Part shown: one piece after another, positions 53,618 through 61,690 of the stretch | Numbering within the stretch: the stretch's first letter is position 1 | How the letters are laid out: the number at the start of each line of letters is the position of its first letter | Assembly: GCF_018137965.1 (NCBI RefSeq) | Contig: NZ_CP073100.1 | Span: 3,669,754-3,733,753 of the forward strand | From: Luteolibacter ambystomatis | GTDB taxonomy: Bacteria; Verrucomicrobiota; Verrucomicrobiia; Verrucomicrobiales; Akkermansiaceae | DNA: 64,000 bases | Direction: 5' to 3' | The notes under the pieces: generated by a model | Seen by the model: only the letters and a program-made list of their open reading frames with translations | The model's database searches: none | Told to the model about the DNA's origin: nothing | Position numbers and translations under genes: made by a program

Positions 53618-55555
53618 ATGTCTTCCGCTGACATTTCCGACGACAATCCCCACGCGCTGGATCGCGAGACCCGCGCACGGCTGCGCCTGCTCTTTGCCGC
53701 CAGCGCGTTGATGCTGGCCTCGATGGTGATCGGCTGGCTGCGCCCGCAGGAAGAAGGCGTGCGTGGTGCGCTCGCCTTGGCAGGCACCTGCCTCGTCGCG
53801 GTGCCGATCCTGCGTGGCGTGATCACCGCCATCCGTGCCACCGGTTTCGCCGCAACCCAGTTCTACATGGATCAATACGTGGTGCTGGCCTTGGCCGCGT
53901 GCGTGGCCACCGGCAAGTATCTCACCGGCGGACTGGTCGCGATCGTGCTGCTGTTCGGCCAGATGTTGGAAGAACGTACCACACTGGGCGTCGAGCTGGC
54001 GCTCTCGAAACTGCGCGTGCTGAACCGGTTGCGCGCTTTCCTGATCCGCAATGGCCGCGAGGAGGAAACCGACGCCTCCACGCTGGTGGCGGGCGATGAA
54101 GTACGCGTCCGTCCCGGCGAATCGATCCCCGCCGATGCGGTGGTGCTGGAAGGCCATGCGATGGTGGACCAGAGTCGGATCACCGGAGAATCGATGCCGG
54201 TCGAGGTGGGTCCGGGTTCGGAAATTTTCGCCGGCACATCGAACCTCAACGGCACTTTGCTCGCACGCGTGAAGGGTGCCGGCGGAGAGACGGTGATGGG
54301 CCGGGTGCAAAGCATCATTGAGGAAGCAAAGGAATCCGAGGCTCCGATCATCAGCCTCGCCGAAGACTACGCCCGCTACTACACGCCTCTCATTCTACTC
54401 ATCGCGGCGAGCGTGTTCTTCTTCAGCCGCGATATCGAACGCGCCATCGCGGTGATGGTGGTGAGCATCCCCTGCGCCTTCGTGCTGGCCAGCCCTTCCG
54501 CGATGGTGTCCGCCATCGCCGCAGCCTCGCGCATGGGCCTGCTGGTGAAGAGCGTGCGCCACCTCGAATCCGCCCGCATGGTGGACACCATCGTCTTCGA
54601 CAAGACCGGCACGCTGACCCAAGGGAAACTCGAACTCGAAGACACGCTGGTTCACGATTCCTCGCTGGATGCAGCCATGGTCCTGCGTCTCGCGGCTTCC
54701 ATCGAAAGCCACTCGAATCATCCAGTCGCAAAGGCTTTGGCTCAAGCCATCCCCGCTGAAGAGCAGGCCGCCGTCGAAGCCTTCACCGAGCACCCCGGCC
54801 TCGGCCTGGAAGGTGAAATCGAAGGCCGGAAAATCCGCATCGGCCGTGCTTCATGGCTCGCCGCCAGCGGCATCGGCATCTCTCCGGAAGCCTCCGGCCA
54901 TTCACGCCACAGCCTTGTGCTGATGGCAGTGAATGGGCGCCATGCCGCCACGTTCCTTCTTGCCGACCGCATCCGCCCCGAGGCTGGCATCACTCTCGAC
55001 CGCCTGCGCTCGCTCGGCATCGACCGCTTCATCATCCTCAGCGGCGACCGCGAGGAGGTCGTCAGCCACATCGCCGCGCGCACCGGCATCACCACTTGGC
55101 AGTCCGGCTGCCTGCCGGAAGACAAGCTCGCCTACATCCGCAGGCTGCGAGCGGACGGACAACGCGTGATGGTTGTTGGAGACGGCCTCAACGATGCGCC
55201 CGCTCTCGCCGAAGGCGACGTTGGCGTGGCCATGGGAGCGCTGGGCAATGACGTAACGATCCACACCTCGGACGTGGCCCTGATGTCGAACGACCTGCGC
55301 CGTCTGCCGGATCTGCTGCTGCTTTCCGCACGCACCGTGGGAGTCATCAACCAGAACCTGTTGTGCGGTTTCCTATTCATCGTGATGGCGATCACCCTGT
55401 CATCGCTGGGTTACGTCAATCCGATCGCCGCGGCCTTCTTCCATGAATTCAGCGCGTTCTTCGTGATCTTCAACAGCGCCCGCCTGCTGCGCTTCGATGG
55501 CATGGAAGACGAAGCCGCTTCCGAACCGGAGAGCCTGCCCGCCCATGCGACGTGA
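53618..55555 (+). CDS. P1B-type (heavy-metal-type) P-type ATPase with IPC membrane motif
   Basis: The 645-aa ion pump has the actuator loop ITGESMPVEVGPG (TGE), the phosphorylation motif FDKTGTLTQG (Asp328), the P1B-specific SHSNHPVAKAL (HP dipeptide) and VVGDGLNDAPALAEGDVGVAM. Paired membrane segments lie before and after. The transmembrane metal-binding motif reads SIPCAFVLASP (Ile284-Pro285-Cys286), where Cu, Zn and Cd pumps have CPC and some Co/Fe pumps have SPC. No N-terminal HMA domain or His-rich tail is present. It follows three SPFH genes by 2 bp, and its last codons overlap the next gene by 11 bp. The transported ion is uncertain. Confidence 0.92.
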   Translation: MSSADISDDNPHALDRETRARLRLLFAASALMLASMVIGWLRPQEEGVRGALALAGTCLVAVPILRGVITAIRATGFAATQFYMDQYVVLALAACVATGKYLTGGLVAIVLLFGQMLEERTTLGVELALSKLRVLNRLRAFLIRNGREEETDASTLVAGDEVRVRPGESIPADAVVLEGHAMVDQSRITGESMPVEVGPGSEIFAGTSNLNGTLLARVKGAGGETVMGRVQSIIEEAKESEAPIISLAEDYARYYTPLILLIAASVFFFSRDIERAIAVMVVSIPCAFVLASPSAMVSAIAAASRMGLLVKSVRHLESARMVDTIVFDKTGTLTQGKLELEDTLVHDSSLDAAMVLRLAASIESHSNHPVAKALAQAIPAEEQAAVEAFTEHPGLGLEGEIEGRKIRIGRASWLAASGIGISPEASGHSRHSLVLMAVNGRHAATFLLADRIRPEAGITLDRLRSLGIDRFIILSGDREEVVSHIAARTGITTWQSGCLPEDKLAYIRRLRADGQRVMVVGDGLNDAPALAEGDVGVAMGALGNDVTIHTSDVALMSNDLRRLPDLLLLSARTVGVINQNLLCGFLFIVMAITLSSLGYVNPIAAAFFHEFSAFFVIFNSARLLRFDGMEDEAASEPESLPAHAT

Positions 55556-56144
55556 GACTGGCATCGCCGCTGTATGTGCGTGCGGAGCGGCAGTCTGTCT
55601 GCTCTGGCCATGGCTGGAACAAGGCCGTGGAATATCGCCCTCGCCCGTCACCGCCGCAAGTCCCGCGAGACCGAAACGCGAGCGGGAGAATTTCTGGCAG
55701 GACGCCCGGATTCCTGAACCGGGCCACTTCCGCGAACCTTCCGCCCTCGCCTCGACTGCGGGTGCCGCTACGGGGATCGATCACCGGACCCGGATCGGAG
55801 AACTGCTTGAAAAGGGTGACTCCAATGGCGTGACGATCGAACTGGTGGACTGGTTTTCCACCGATCCCGCAGGTGCCCGCGATTGGCTGGAAACCCGGGA
55901 ATCCCTGGGCTTCTGCCAACCCGCCCTGAAGATGGTGGCGGTGTCCTTCGCCACCCGCGGCGATTGCGATCTGGCCTTGGAATGGACCGAGTTGCTGGAA
56001 TCTCCGGCTGAACGTGACGATGCCGTCGCACGGATCTACTCGACGGGCTTCGTCTCCGGCCGTTTCTCCTCCGAGGATCTCGCCGCAGCTCCGCTCACGG
56101 ACGAGCACCGCCGCGCCATTCTCGAAGGCAAGGCCAACGATTGA
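55545..56144 (+). CDS. Unknown membrane-anchored protein following the P-type ATPase
   Basis: The 199-aa product begins with one hydrophobic segment containing two Cys (TGIAAVCACGAAVCLLWPW, residues 5-23) and a Pro-rich linker. A helical repeat-like C-terminal domain follows (VTIELVDWFSTDPAGARDWLETRE, PALKMVAVSFATRGDCDLALEWTELLESPAERDDAVARIY), which resembles the tandem helical repeats seen in other Verrucomicrobia exported proteins. Its ATG at 55545 lies inside the ATPase gene, so it is coupled. The longer frame to 55497 is less likely. The function is unknown. Confidence 0.7.
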   Translation: MRRETGIAAVCACGAAVCLLWPWLEQGRGISPSPVTAASPARPKRERENFWQDARIPEPGHFREPSALASTAGAATGIDHRTRIGELLEKGDSNGVTIELVDWFSTDPAGARDWLETRESLGFCQPALKMVAVSFATRGDCDLALEWTELLESPAERDDAVARIYSTGFVSGRFSSEDLAAAPLTDEHRRAILEGKAND

Positions 56145-56163
56145 CCGACTCCCCCTCTCCGCC

Positions 56164-57090
56164 ATGAAGGAACCCAGCCGGGGCAAACAACTCGAGGACA
56201 TCATCGCCGGATTCCGCGGCACCCGCATCCGCAGATCCCGGCGTGTGGCCCCTTCTCGCGAGGTGAAGCGGGTCGATCCATTCGTTCGCAAGGTGCGTCT
56301 CATCGCCACCGGAGCGATTGCGCTCATCGTGCTCTGCATCGCGTCTTTCATGATCCTGAGGCAGGCGAAAACCGAAAGCGGCACGCAGGTTTTCACGCCT
56401 CCTGTCGCCGTGGGTAAAGCTGCGGAAGTCACCACCCAAAAATGGTCGCAGGACCATAGCGCCGGCACCGCCGCTTCGGATTGCCTCAAGACCGTGATGG
56501 CCTTGGATGATTCGACACTCACCCATCTGCGTCCGCTCGATGGCATCAAGGATCGGCTCCGCGAACACCGCCAGGAATTGGAAGAACTCGCCGCCAAGCC
56601 GTGGTCGGTGGGCCCGTTCCGCGTGGTGCAGGACAGCTACCTGATGCTGCCGGTGGAGTTCAAGGGAATGGGCATGCGCGTGGCTTGGTTCGAGCGCACG
56701 GCAAAGGGAGAATGGTTGCTCGATCTGGATTCGTTTCTCGGCATCAGCGATGTGCCGATTCCCTCCCTGGCATTGAGCAAGGAAGAAGGTCCCTTCCTGC
56801 TGCGCGGCTACTCACGACCAGGAGGCAACATCCGGCCGGACACGCTGGAACTCCGCGCACCTGTGGGTGAAGGAAAAGTCCGCCTGAGATTCGACGGCGA
56901 TGCTGACGGCAACCTCGACCTCATCACCGCGGTGCGATCCACCGAGTGTCCGGTGATGCTGATGGTGAGCCGCCTGAAAACACCTCTCGATGGATGCGCG
57001 TGGAAAGTGGACCGCGTGCTCGGCAAGGAGTGGTTCCTGCCTGTGGATCGGCGTCTGAAGCTGGAGAATTCGCAGGCGTTCACGCGCTAG
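56164..57090 (+). CDS. Unknown single-pass membrane protein at the end of the SPFH/ATPase cluster
   Basis: The 308-aa product has a basic cytoplasmic N-terminus (GFRGTRIRRSRRVAP) and one helix at about residues 43-63 (RLIATGAIALIVLCIASFMIL). The external domain contains PLDGIKDRLREHRQELEELAAKPWSVGPFRVV, LMLPVEFKGMGMRVAWFERTAKGEWLLDLDSFLG and the C-terminal VRLRFDGDADGNLDLITAVRSTECPVMLMV. ATG 56164 is 19 nt after the previous stop. I recognise no domain. Two Cys (near residues 104 and 282) face the outside. A role with the SPFH proteins or pump is inference from position. Confidence 0.7.
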   Translation: MKEPSRGKQLEDIIAGFRGTRIRRSRRVAPSREVKRVDPFVRKVRLIATGAIALIVLCIASFMILRQAKTESGTQVFTPPVAVGKAAEVTTQKWSQDHSAGTAASDCLKTVMALDDSTLTHLRPLDGIKDRLREHRQELEELAAKPWSVGPFRVVQDSYLMLPVEFKGMGMRVAWFERTAKGEWLLDLDSFLGISDVPIPSLALSKEEGPFLLRGYSRPGGNIRPDTLELRAPVGEGKVRLRFDGDADGNLDLITAVRSTECPVMLMVSRLKTPLDGCAWKVDRVLGKEWFLPVDRRLKLENSQAFTR

Positions 57091-57179
57091 GTGTGCCATC
57101 GCCTGAAAATGCGCCAAGATGTCCGTTGAGGTCCGCTCTTCCAGAAACTACTCTTGGCAGACCTAATGGAATCAACGTC

Positions 57180-57872
57180 ATGTCACACCAACTGACAATC
57201 ATTCTGGTTCATGGATTCTGGGGCGGTGCCGCCCACTGGGGAAAAGTGATCCCCGAACTCTCCCGCAAGGGATACGCGAACATCCACGCCGTGGAGAATC
57301 CGCTGACTTCACTGGCGGATGATGTCGAGCGCACCCGCAAGATGATCGCGGCGCAGAAGGGGCCGGTCCTTCTGGTCGGACATTCCTACGGCGGCGCGGT
57401 GATCACCGAAGTCGGCAATCATGCGAACGTGGTGGGTCTCGTCTATATCGCCGCATTTGCACCGGATGCGGGCGAGAGCCCAGGCAGCATCAGCGCGACC
57501 AATCCACCGGCGGGAGCTGCGAATCTGCTCGCCGACGACGACGGCTACCTCTGGATCAAGGCCGACAAGTTCCACGAAAGCTTCTGCCAGGATCTGACTC
57601 CCGAGGAAGGCCTTGTGATGGGAGTCACCCAGAAGGCTCCGCTGGCCGGCACCTTCTCGGACAAGATCACGGCACCGGCATGGAAACACAAGCCATCCTG
57701 GTACCAGATCTCAAGCGAAGACCGGATGATTGCTCCAGAAAACCAGCAATTCATGTCCGGACGGCTCAATGCCAAAAAAATCATTACGCTCCGCGCCAGC
57801 CACGCATCACTGGCTTCCATGCCGGTGGAGGTCGCGGCATTGATCGACGAGGCTGCGGCCACGACTTCCTGA
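57180..57872 (+). CDS. Alpha/beta hydrolase
   Basis: The 230-aa protein has the fold's opening strand and oxyanion motif LTIILVHGFWGGAAHW, the nucleophile Ser69 in LLVGHSYGGAVIT and a C-terminal His in LRASHASLASMP. An acidic residue in SSEDRMIAPENQQFM near residue 182 completes a plausible triad. No signal peptide is present. ATG 57180 is chosen because it heads the first strand; the longer frame back to 56946 lies inside the upstream gene. Esterase or related activity is likely; the substrate is unknown. Confidence 0.87.
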   Translation: MSHQLTIILVHGFWGGAAHWGKVIPELSRKGYANIHAVENPLTSLADDVERTRKMIAAQKGPVLLVGHSYGGAVITEVGNHANVVGLVYIAAFAPDAGESPGSISATNPPAGAANLLADDDGYLWIKADKFHESFCQDLTPEEGLVMGVTQKAPLAGTFSDKITAPAWKHKPSWYQISSEDRMIAPENQQFMSGRLNAKKIITLRASHASLASMPVEVAALIDEAAATTS

Positions 57873-57956
57873 CAAAGACCGACGGATGCAGCCCGCTCGA
57901 TTTCCTCGAAGCTCAAGCCGAAGATCATTCCGAAAATCGTCAGTGGCCGAAAAGCA

Positions 57957-57989
57957 AAACCACCGTCCCGGACTCCGGGACGGTGGTTT
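57957..57989. terminator. Bidirectional terminator between hydrolase and thioredoxin-like genes
   Basis: A perfect 15-bp stem AAACCACCGTCCCGG/CCGGGACGGTGGTTT with a 3-nt loop lies between convergent genes, with A/T runs at both bases. Confidence 0.85.
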
Positions 57990-58015
57990 CAAAAATCAGC
58001 GGATGATGGAGCGGC

Positions 58016-59032
58016 TTACTTCTTCTCCGGCTCACCTTTCTTGTCCGCACCGGCCTTCTGGTCGGGCTCGGGCTCTTCGCCACCGTCCTCCTCCTCGGCT
58101 GCGTTCGGGTTGGCCTTCATCTCCTGGATGCGGGCCTTGAAGCCATCGAGGTTCTTGCCGAGCTCGCTTTCCGGGGCGACAGCCTTGGCGTCTTCCACCG
58201 CCTTGATCGCCTCATCGTACTTCTTGATGTGGGCGTAGATCATCGCCTTGGTGGCCATGATCTCCTGCTTGGTTTCCCCATCGAAGCCACCGTCCTTGAT
58301 GGTCTTGTCGACAAAGGCGAGCGCACCCTCGTGATCCTGCTTCTCGGCGAAAGCATTGAGGTCTTCCTCGAATTTCGCGAGCTTGGCCTTGGATTCGATC
58401 TGCTTGGTGAAGCCGGTTTCATCCTTCGGGTCGGCGGCCTTGATGTCCTTCACCACGTCACCGTAGAAATTGGTGACGGTGGCATCCTCGAGATCCATCT
58501 CCTTGAGAGCTTCGACGAGCTTCTTGGCCTTCTCCACGCCCTCGGCCTTGCCAGCGGCGGCGAGTGCCTCATCGCGCTTGGCCTTCTTACCGCGCAGGGT
58601 ATCGAGGCTGGCCACATACTTCTCCGGGCCACCTTCTTCATAGCCGGTCTTGGCGAACGGCTTGCCGGTGGAATCGCAGAGGACGATGGACGGGAAGCCC
58701 TCGATGCCAAACTGCTTCTGAAGACCTTCGTTCTGCTTTTTGACGGTGTCGGACAGCTTGGATTCGTCCTGCGGGAAATCGATTTCGACGAGCACGAACT
58801 TGTCCTTCACACCGGTTTTGAAGGCGTCCTTCGAAAAGACTTCGTCGTTGAGCTTGATGCACCAGCCGCACCAGTCGGAACCGGTAAAGTCGAGCAGCAG
58901 GTCCTTTTTCTCCTCCGTGGCCTTCTTCTTGGCGGCCTCGAAGTCACTGGTCCAGCCCTCGCCCCCGGCGAACGCGGAACCGATGCAATGAAACGCCACA
59001 ATGGCGGCGCAGGTGGTGATGTTGAATTTCAT
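58016..59032 (-). CDS. Secreted CGWC thioredoxin-like protein (paralogue of 5498-6475)
   Basis: The 338-aa product has a signal peptide (MKFNITTCAAIVAFHCIGSAFA) and CGWC at residues 55-58 in FTGSDWCGWCIKLNDEVF. The helical C-terminal half is Lys/Ala/Glu-rich. The sequence is largely alignable over its full length with the product of 5498-6475 (shared phrases GEGW, DFTGSDWCGWC, GGPEKYV, KAADPKDETGF), so the two are paralogues. The C-terminus is extra acidic and Lys-rich (EEEDGGEEPEPDQKAGADKKGEPEKK), about 13 residues longer than in its relative. Start ATG 59032 gives the signal peptide. Confidence 0.85.
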   Translation of the reverse strand: MKFNITTCAAIVAFHCIGSAFAGGEGWTSDFEAAKKKATEEKKDLLLDFTGSDWCGWCIKLNDEVFSKDAFKTGVKDKFVLVEIDFPQDESKLSDTVKKQNEGLQKQFGIEGFPSIVLCDSTGKPFAKTGYEEGGPEKYVASLDTLRGKKAKRDEALAAAGKAEGVEKAKKLVEALKEMDLEDATVTNFYGDVVKDIKAADPKDETGFTKQIESKAKLAKFEEDLNAFAEKQDHEGALAFVDKTIKDGGFDGETKQEIMATKAMIYAHIKKYDEAIKAVEDAKAVAPESELGKNLDGFKARIQEMKANPNAAEEEDGGEEPEPDQKAGADKKGEPEKK

Positions 59033-59103
59033 GAGCGTTGGCTGATGTGCTGGCACCGTGGATGCAGCGGTGCCCGGAGTCTAGGGGATTCTGTCCGGGC
59101 GGA

Positions 59104-60375
59104 TCAGGAACCGGACAGGCAGGCGCGGATTTCTTCCGCGATGATTTTCAAGCCGTCACGGACGACGGCCTCGTCCATGGCGAAGCTGACGCGGATGCAC
59201 TCGTCGCGGTGGCGCCAGGTCGGATCGTCATGACCGAAGAAGAAATAGTGGCCGGGCACGACCAACACCTCGCGGCGCTTCAGTCGTTCGTAGAGTTCCT
59301 TCGAGGTGATCGGCAGACCCGGGAACCAGAACCATAGGAACAATGCCCCCTCGCTGCGATGCACACGCCATGGAAAGGCATCGCCGAAGATCTCCTCCGC
59401 CGCCTTCACGGCAAGGCGGGACTTTTCCTGGTAGAACGGGCGGACGATGTCGTTCGACAGTTCCAGGATCTTTCCGGACTCCACCAGCGGCAGCACGATC
59501 TGCTGGCCGATGTTGGTATTGGCCAAGCCAACGATGGCACTCATGGAACCGAGCGCGCTGATGATCTCCGGCGGCCCGATGACGATACCGGTGCGGGTCG
59601 CGGGCAGGCCGATCTTCGAGAGGCTGAAGGTCAGGATCACGTGCTCGTCCCAGAATGGCTTGGCGTCCGCGAAGAAGATATTCGGAAACGGCGCTCCGTA
59701 GGCATTGTCAATGATCAGCGGAATGCCGTGATCCTTCGCGATACCGGAAAGGCGGGCGACCTCGGCATCCGTCAGCACATTGCCGGTAGGATTGGTCGGA
59801 CGGGAGAAACAGATCGCGGCCACGTCGTCGCCGACCTCCAGATGATCGAAATCCACGCCGTACTTGAACTCATGCGGTCCGGTCTCGGTGATCACCGGAG
59901 GCACGGCGCGGAACAGTTCCTCAGTCGCCGATTGGTTCGCATAGCCGATGTATTCCGGCACCACCGGCAGCAGGATTTTTTTGCGGCGGCCGTCCGGCAT
60001 CGCCCCGGCCAGCAGGTTGAAGAGGAAAAAGAACGCGGTCTGGCCACCTGCGGTGACCGCCACGTTTTCCGGGCCGATGTTCCAACCGAAGGACTCGCGG
60101 AACAGCTTGGCGATGGCCTCCAGGAAATGTGGATTGCCGCGCGGGGAATCGTAGCGGGTGAGCGAACGCTCCAGTCCGCCCTCCTCGGCCATCAGTTGCT
60201 CCAGGCGCTCGCGCCAGACGGCATTGATCTCCGGGATGCGGGCGGGCTGGCCACCACCGAGCATCTTGATGTTCGGGCCACCCTTGGCGAGGGCGTGGCC
60301 GAGATCGTCCATGAGTTCCTCGATGCCGCTGCCCGTGCCCAAATGTTGGCCGATGGTGGAGAATTCAAATGCCAT
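59104..60375 (-). CDS. avtA: Valine--pyruvate transaminase AvtA
   Basis: This 423-aa PLP enzyme exchanges the amino group between valine and pyruvate (alanine synthesis or valine interconversion). It aligns with AvtA throughout: GIEELMDDLGHAL, IKMLGGGQPARIPE, RYDSPRGNPHFLEAIAKLFRESFGWNIGPENVAVTAGGQTAFFFLFNLLAG, PVVPEYIGYANQ, ICFSRPTNPTGNVLTDAEV, IDNAYGAPFPNI, SLSKIGLPATRTGIV (PLP-Lys in SLSK) and VVPGHYFFFG near the C-terminus. ATG 60375 gives the family length; the long frame upstream overlaps the peroxiredoxin promoter and gene. Confidence 0.93.
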   Translation of the reverse strand: MAFEFSTIGQHLGTGSGIEELMDDLGHALAKGGPNIKMLGGGQPARIPEINAVWRERLEQLMAEEGGLERSLTRYDSPRGNPHFLEAIAKLFRESFGWNIGPENVAVTAGGQTAFFFLFNLLAGAMPDGRRKKILLPVVPEYIGYANQSATEELFRAVPPVITETGPHEFKYGVDFDHLEVGDDVAAICFSRPTNPTGNVLTDAEVARLSGIAKDHGIPLIIDNAYGAPFPNIFFADAKPFWDEHVILTFSLSKIGLPATRTGIVIGPPEIISALGSMSAIVGLANTNIGQQIVLPLVESGKILELSNDIVRPFYQEKSRLAVKAAEEIFGDAFPWRVHRSEGALFLWFWFPGLPITSKELYERLKRREVLVVPGHYFFFGHDDPTWRHRDECIRVSFAMDEAVVRDGLKIIAEEIRACLSGS

Positions 60376-60391
60376 GATGAAATGCCGTTGG

Positions 60392-60419
60392 TTGACCGGA
60401 AGAAAGCCGCTTCTATAGT
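60392..60419 (+). promoter_or_regulatory. Putative promoter of the peroxiredoxin gene
   Basis: TTGACC (60392-60397), 16-nt spacer, TATAGT (60414-60419), 32 nt before the ATG at 60452. It is the best-looking promoter in the window. Confidence 0.65.
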
Positions 60420-60451
60420 CGGCCCCCGTTCCGAACAACCTCAATACCACC

Positions 60452-60943
60452 ATGGCACTCCAAGTCGGCGACAAAGCCCCGGATTTCACCCTCGTGACGA
60501 AAACGGCCAACGGCCCAGCCCTCGTCAAACTGGCCGACCAGATCGGCAAATCGAACATCCTCCTGCTGTTCGTACCGATGGCCTTCACCGGCGGTTGCAC
60601 CACCGAGCTGTGCGGCATCACCAACGCGCTGGACGAATACTCCGCGCTGGACGCCACGGTGTACGGCATCTCCGGTGACAATCCCTTCGCCCAGGAAGCC
60701 TGGGCTCAGAAGGAAGGCATCCACCTCACCCTGCTCAGCGACTACGAGCACGCCGTCGCCAAGGCCTATGGCGTCGCCTATGAGCAGTTCCTGCCGGAAG
60801 CGAACCTGATCATGGGCGGCGTGGCCAAGCGCTCGGCCTTCGTGATCGACAAGGAAGGCGTCATCCGCCACGTCGAAGTCCTGGATCACCCGAAGGACCA
60901 ACCCGATTTCGAAGCGGTGAAAGCCGCTCTCAAGGCGCTTTGA
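60452..60943 (+). CDS. Peroxiredoxin (AhpE/1-Cys or atypical 2-Cys type)
   Basis: The 163-aa thiol peroxidase reduces peroxides. The active-site region is LLLFVPMAFTGGCTTELC: Cys49 is the peroxidatic cysteine in the P-x3-T-x2-C motif, and Cys54 five residues later could be the resolving cysteine, as in BCP-like enzymes. The opening LQVGDKAPDFTLVTK and YGISGDNPFAQEAWAQKEG are family phrases. A clear promoter precedes the gene and a bidirectional terminator follows; it is divergent from avtA. Confidence 0.92.
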   Translation: MALQVGDKAPDFTLVTKTANGPALVKLADQIGKSNILLLFVPMAFTGGCTTELCGITNALDEYSALDATVYGISGDNPFAQEAWAQKEGIHLTLLSDYEHAVAKAYGVAYEQFLPEANLIMGGVAKRSAFVIDKEGVIRHVEVLDHPKDQPDFEAVKAALKAL

Positions 60944-60965
60944 TCCGCTCCTTTCCCAAAAATCA

Positions 60966-60991
60966 AAAAGCCGCGGGAAACCGCGGCTTTT
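60966..60991. terminator. Bidirectional terminator after peroxiredoxin gene
   Basis: An 11-bp stem AAAAGCCGCGG/CCGCGGCTTTT with a GAAA loop is followed by further T residues. It lies between convergent genes. Confidence 0.87.
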
Positions 60992-61007
60992 TTCGTTTGG
61001 GACGGGC

Positions 61008-61655
61008 TCAGTTGCCCGCCGGTTTTTCCGGGGCCTCCGCAGGGGGCTTGGTTTCTCCAGCCGGTTTGGACTCGGCCGCAGGCGTGCCTTCGGAGGGTGG
61101 CTTGACGTCGGTCGGTGCAGGCACTGGCACCTCGTTCGGAGCGGCCGCTGGATCAATGACCGTCGGCACGGCACCACTCGGAGGCGCTTCGCCCGGCGGA
61201 ATGACAGGCAGGCTTTGGTCCACCGGCTTCAGCGGGCCGAGCGGCGGATACACCTGCACCTCGCCGGGAGCACCGGGCAGACCGGCTGCCGGAGCAGCCG
61301 GGTCGCTCACCAGCACCGAGGCCACGTAACCGACCTCACCGGAATCCAGCTCGACTTTGAGATATGCGCCATCGCTCGCCACAACCTTCATGCGGGTGCC
61401 GAGCTTCAGCAGTTTGTCGGCATCCGCTTCGCCACGGGGGCGTTGCTTGAAGAAGGCCGTGTTATCGGTCACCGCCGTCACGAACTGGCCGGGTGAAAAC
61501 GAACCGCCGCCGGACATGCCGGGATCACTCTTCTTGATCGAACCCGGAGCGGTCAGCGGATCGAAATCGCCACCGCTGGAAAGCGGCCGGTTCAGGGTTG
61601 CACAGGAGACCACGGAGAAGGCCGCGGCGACCGGCAAGAGCAGTCGGTAATTCAT
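61008..61655 (-). CDS. SH3-like domain lipoprotein with Pro-rich tail
   Basis: The 215-aa product starts with a lipoprotein signal (MNYRLLLPVAAAFSVVSC, lipid Cys18). A bacterial SH3-like module spans about residues 55-120 (FVTAVTDNTAFFKQRPRGEADADKLLKLGTRMKVVASDGAYLKVELDSGEVGYVASVLV, which reads as the usual turn-rich SH3b pattern). The last ~90 residues are Pro/Ala/Glu-rich and disordered. It is probably envelope-anchored and may bind peptidoglycan. ATG 61655 heads the signal; the alternative 61700 does not. Confidence 0.82.
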   Translation of the reverse strand: MNYRLLLPVAAAFSVVSCATLNRPLSSGGDFDPLTAPGSIKKSDPGMSGGGSFSPGQFVTAVTDNTAFFKQRPRGEADADKLLKLGTRMKVVASDGAYLKVELDSGEVGYVASVLVSDPAAPAAGLPGAPGEVQVYPPLGPLKPVDQSLPVIPPGEAPPSGAVPTVIDPAAAPNEVPVPAPTDVKPPSEGTPAAESKPAGETKPPAEAPEKPAGN

Positions 61656-61690
61656 TTGCGCCATCAAATTGACACGGCCCCGGAATAGGG

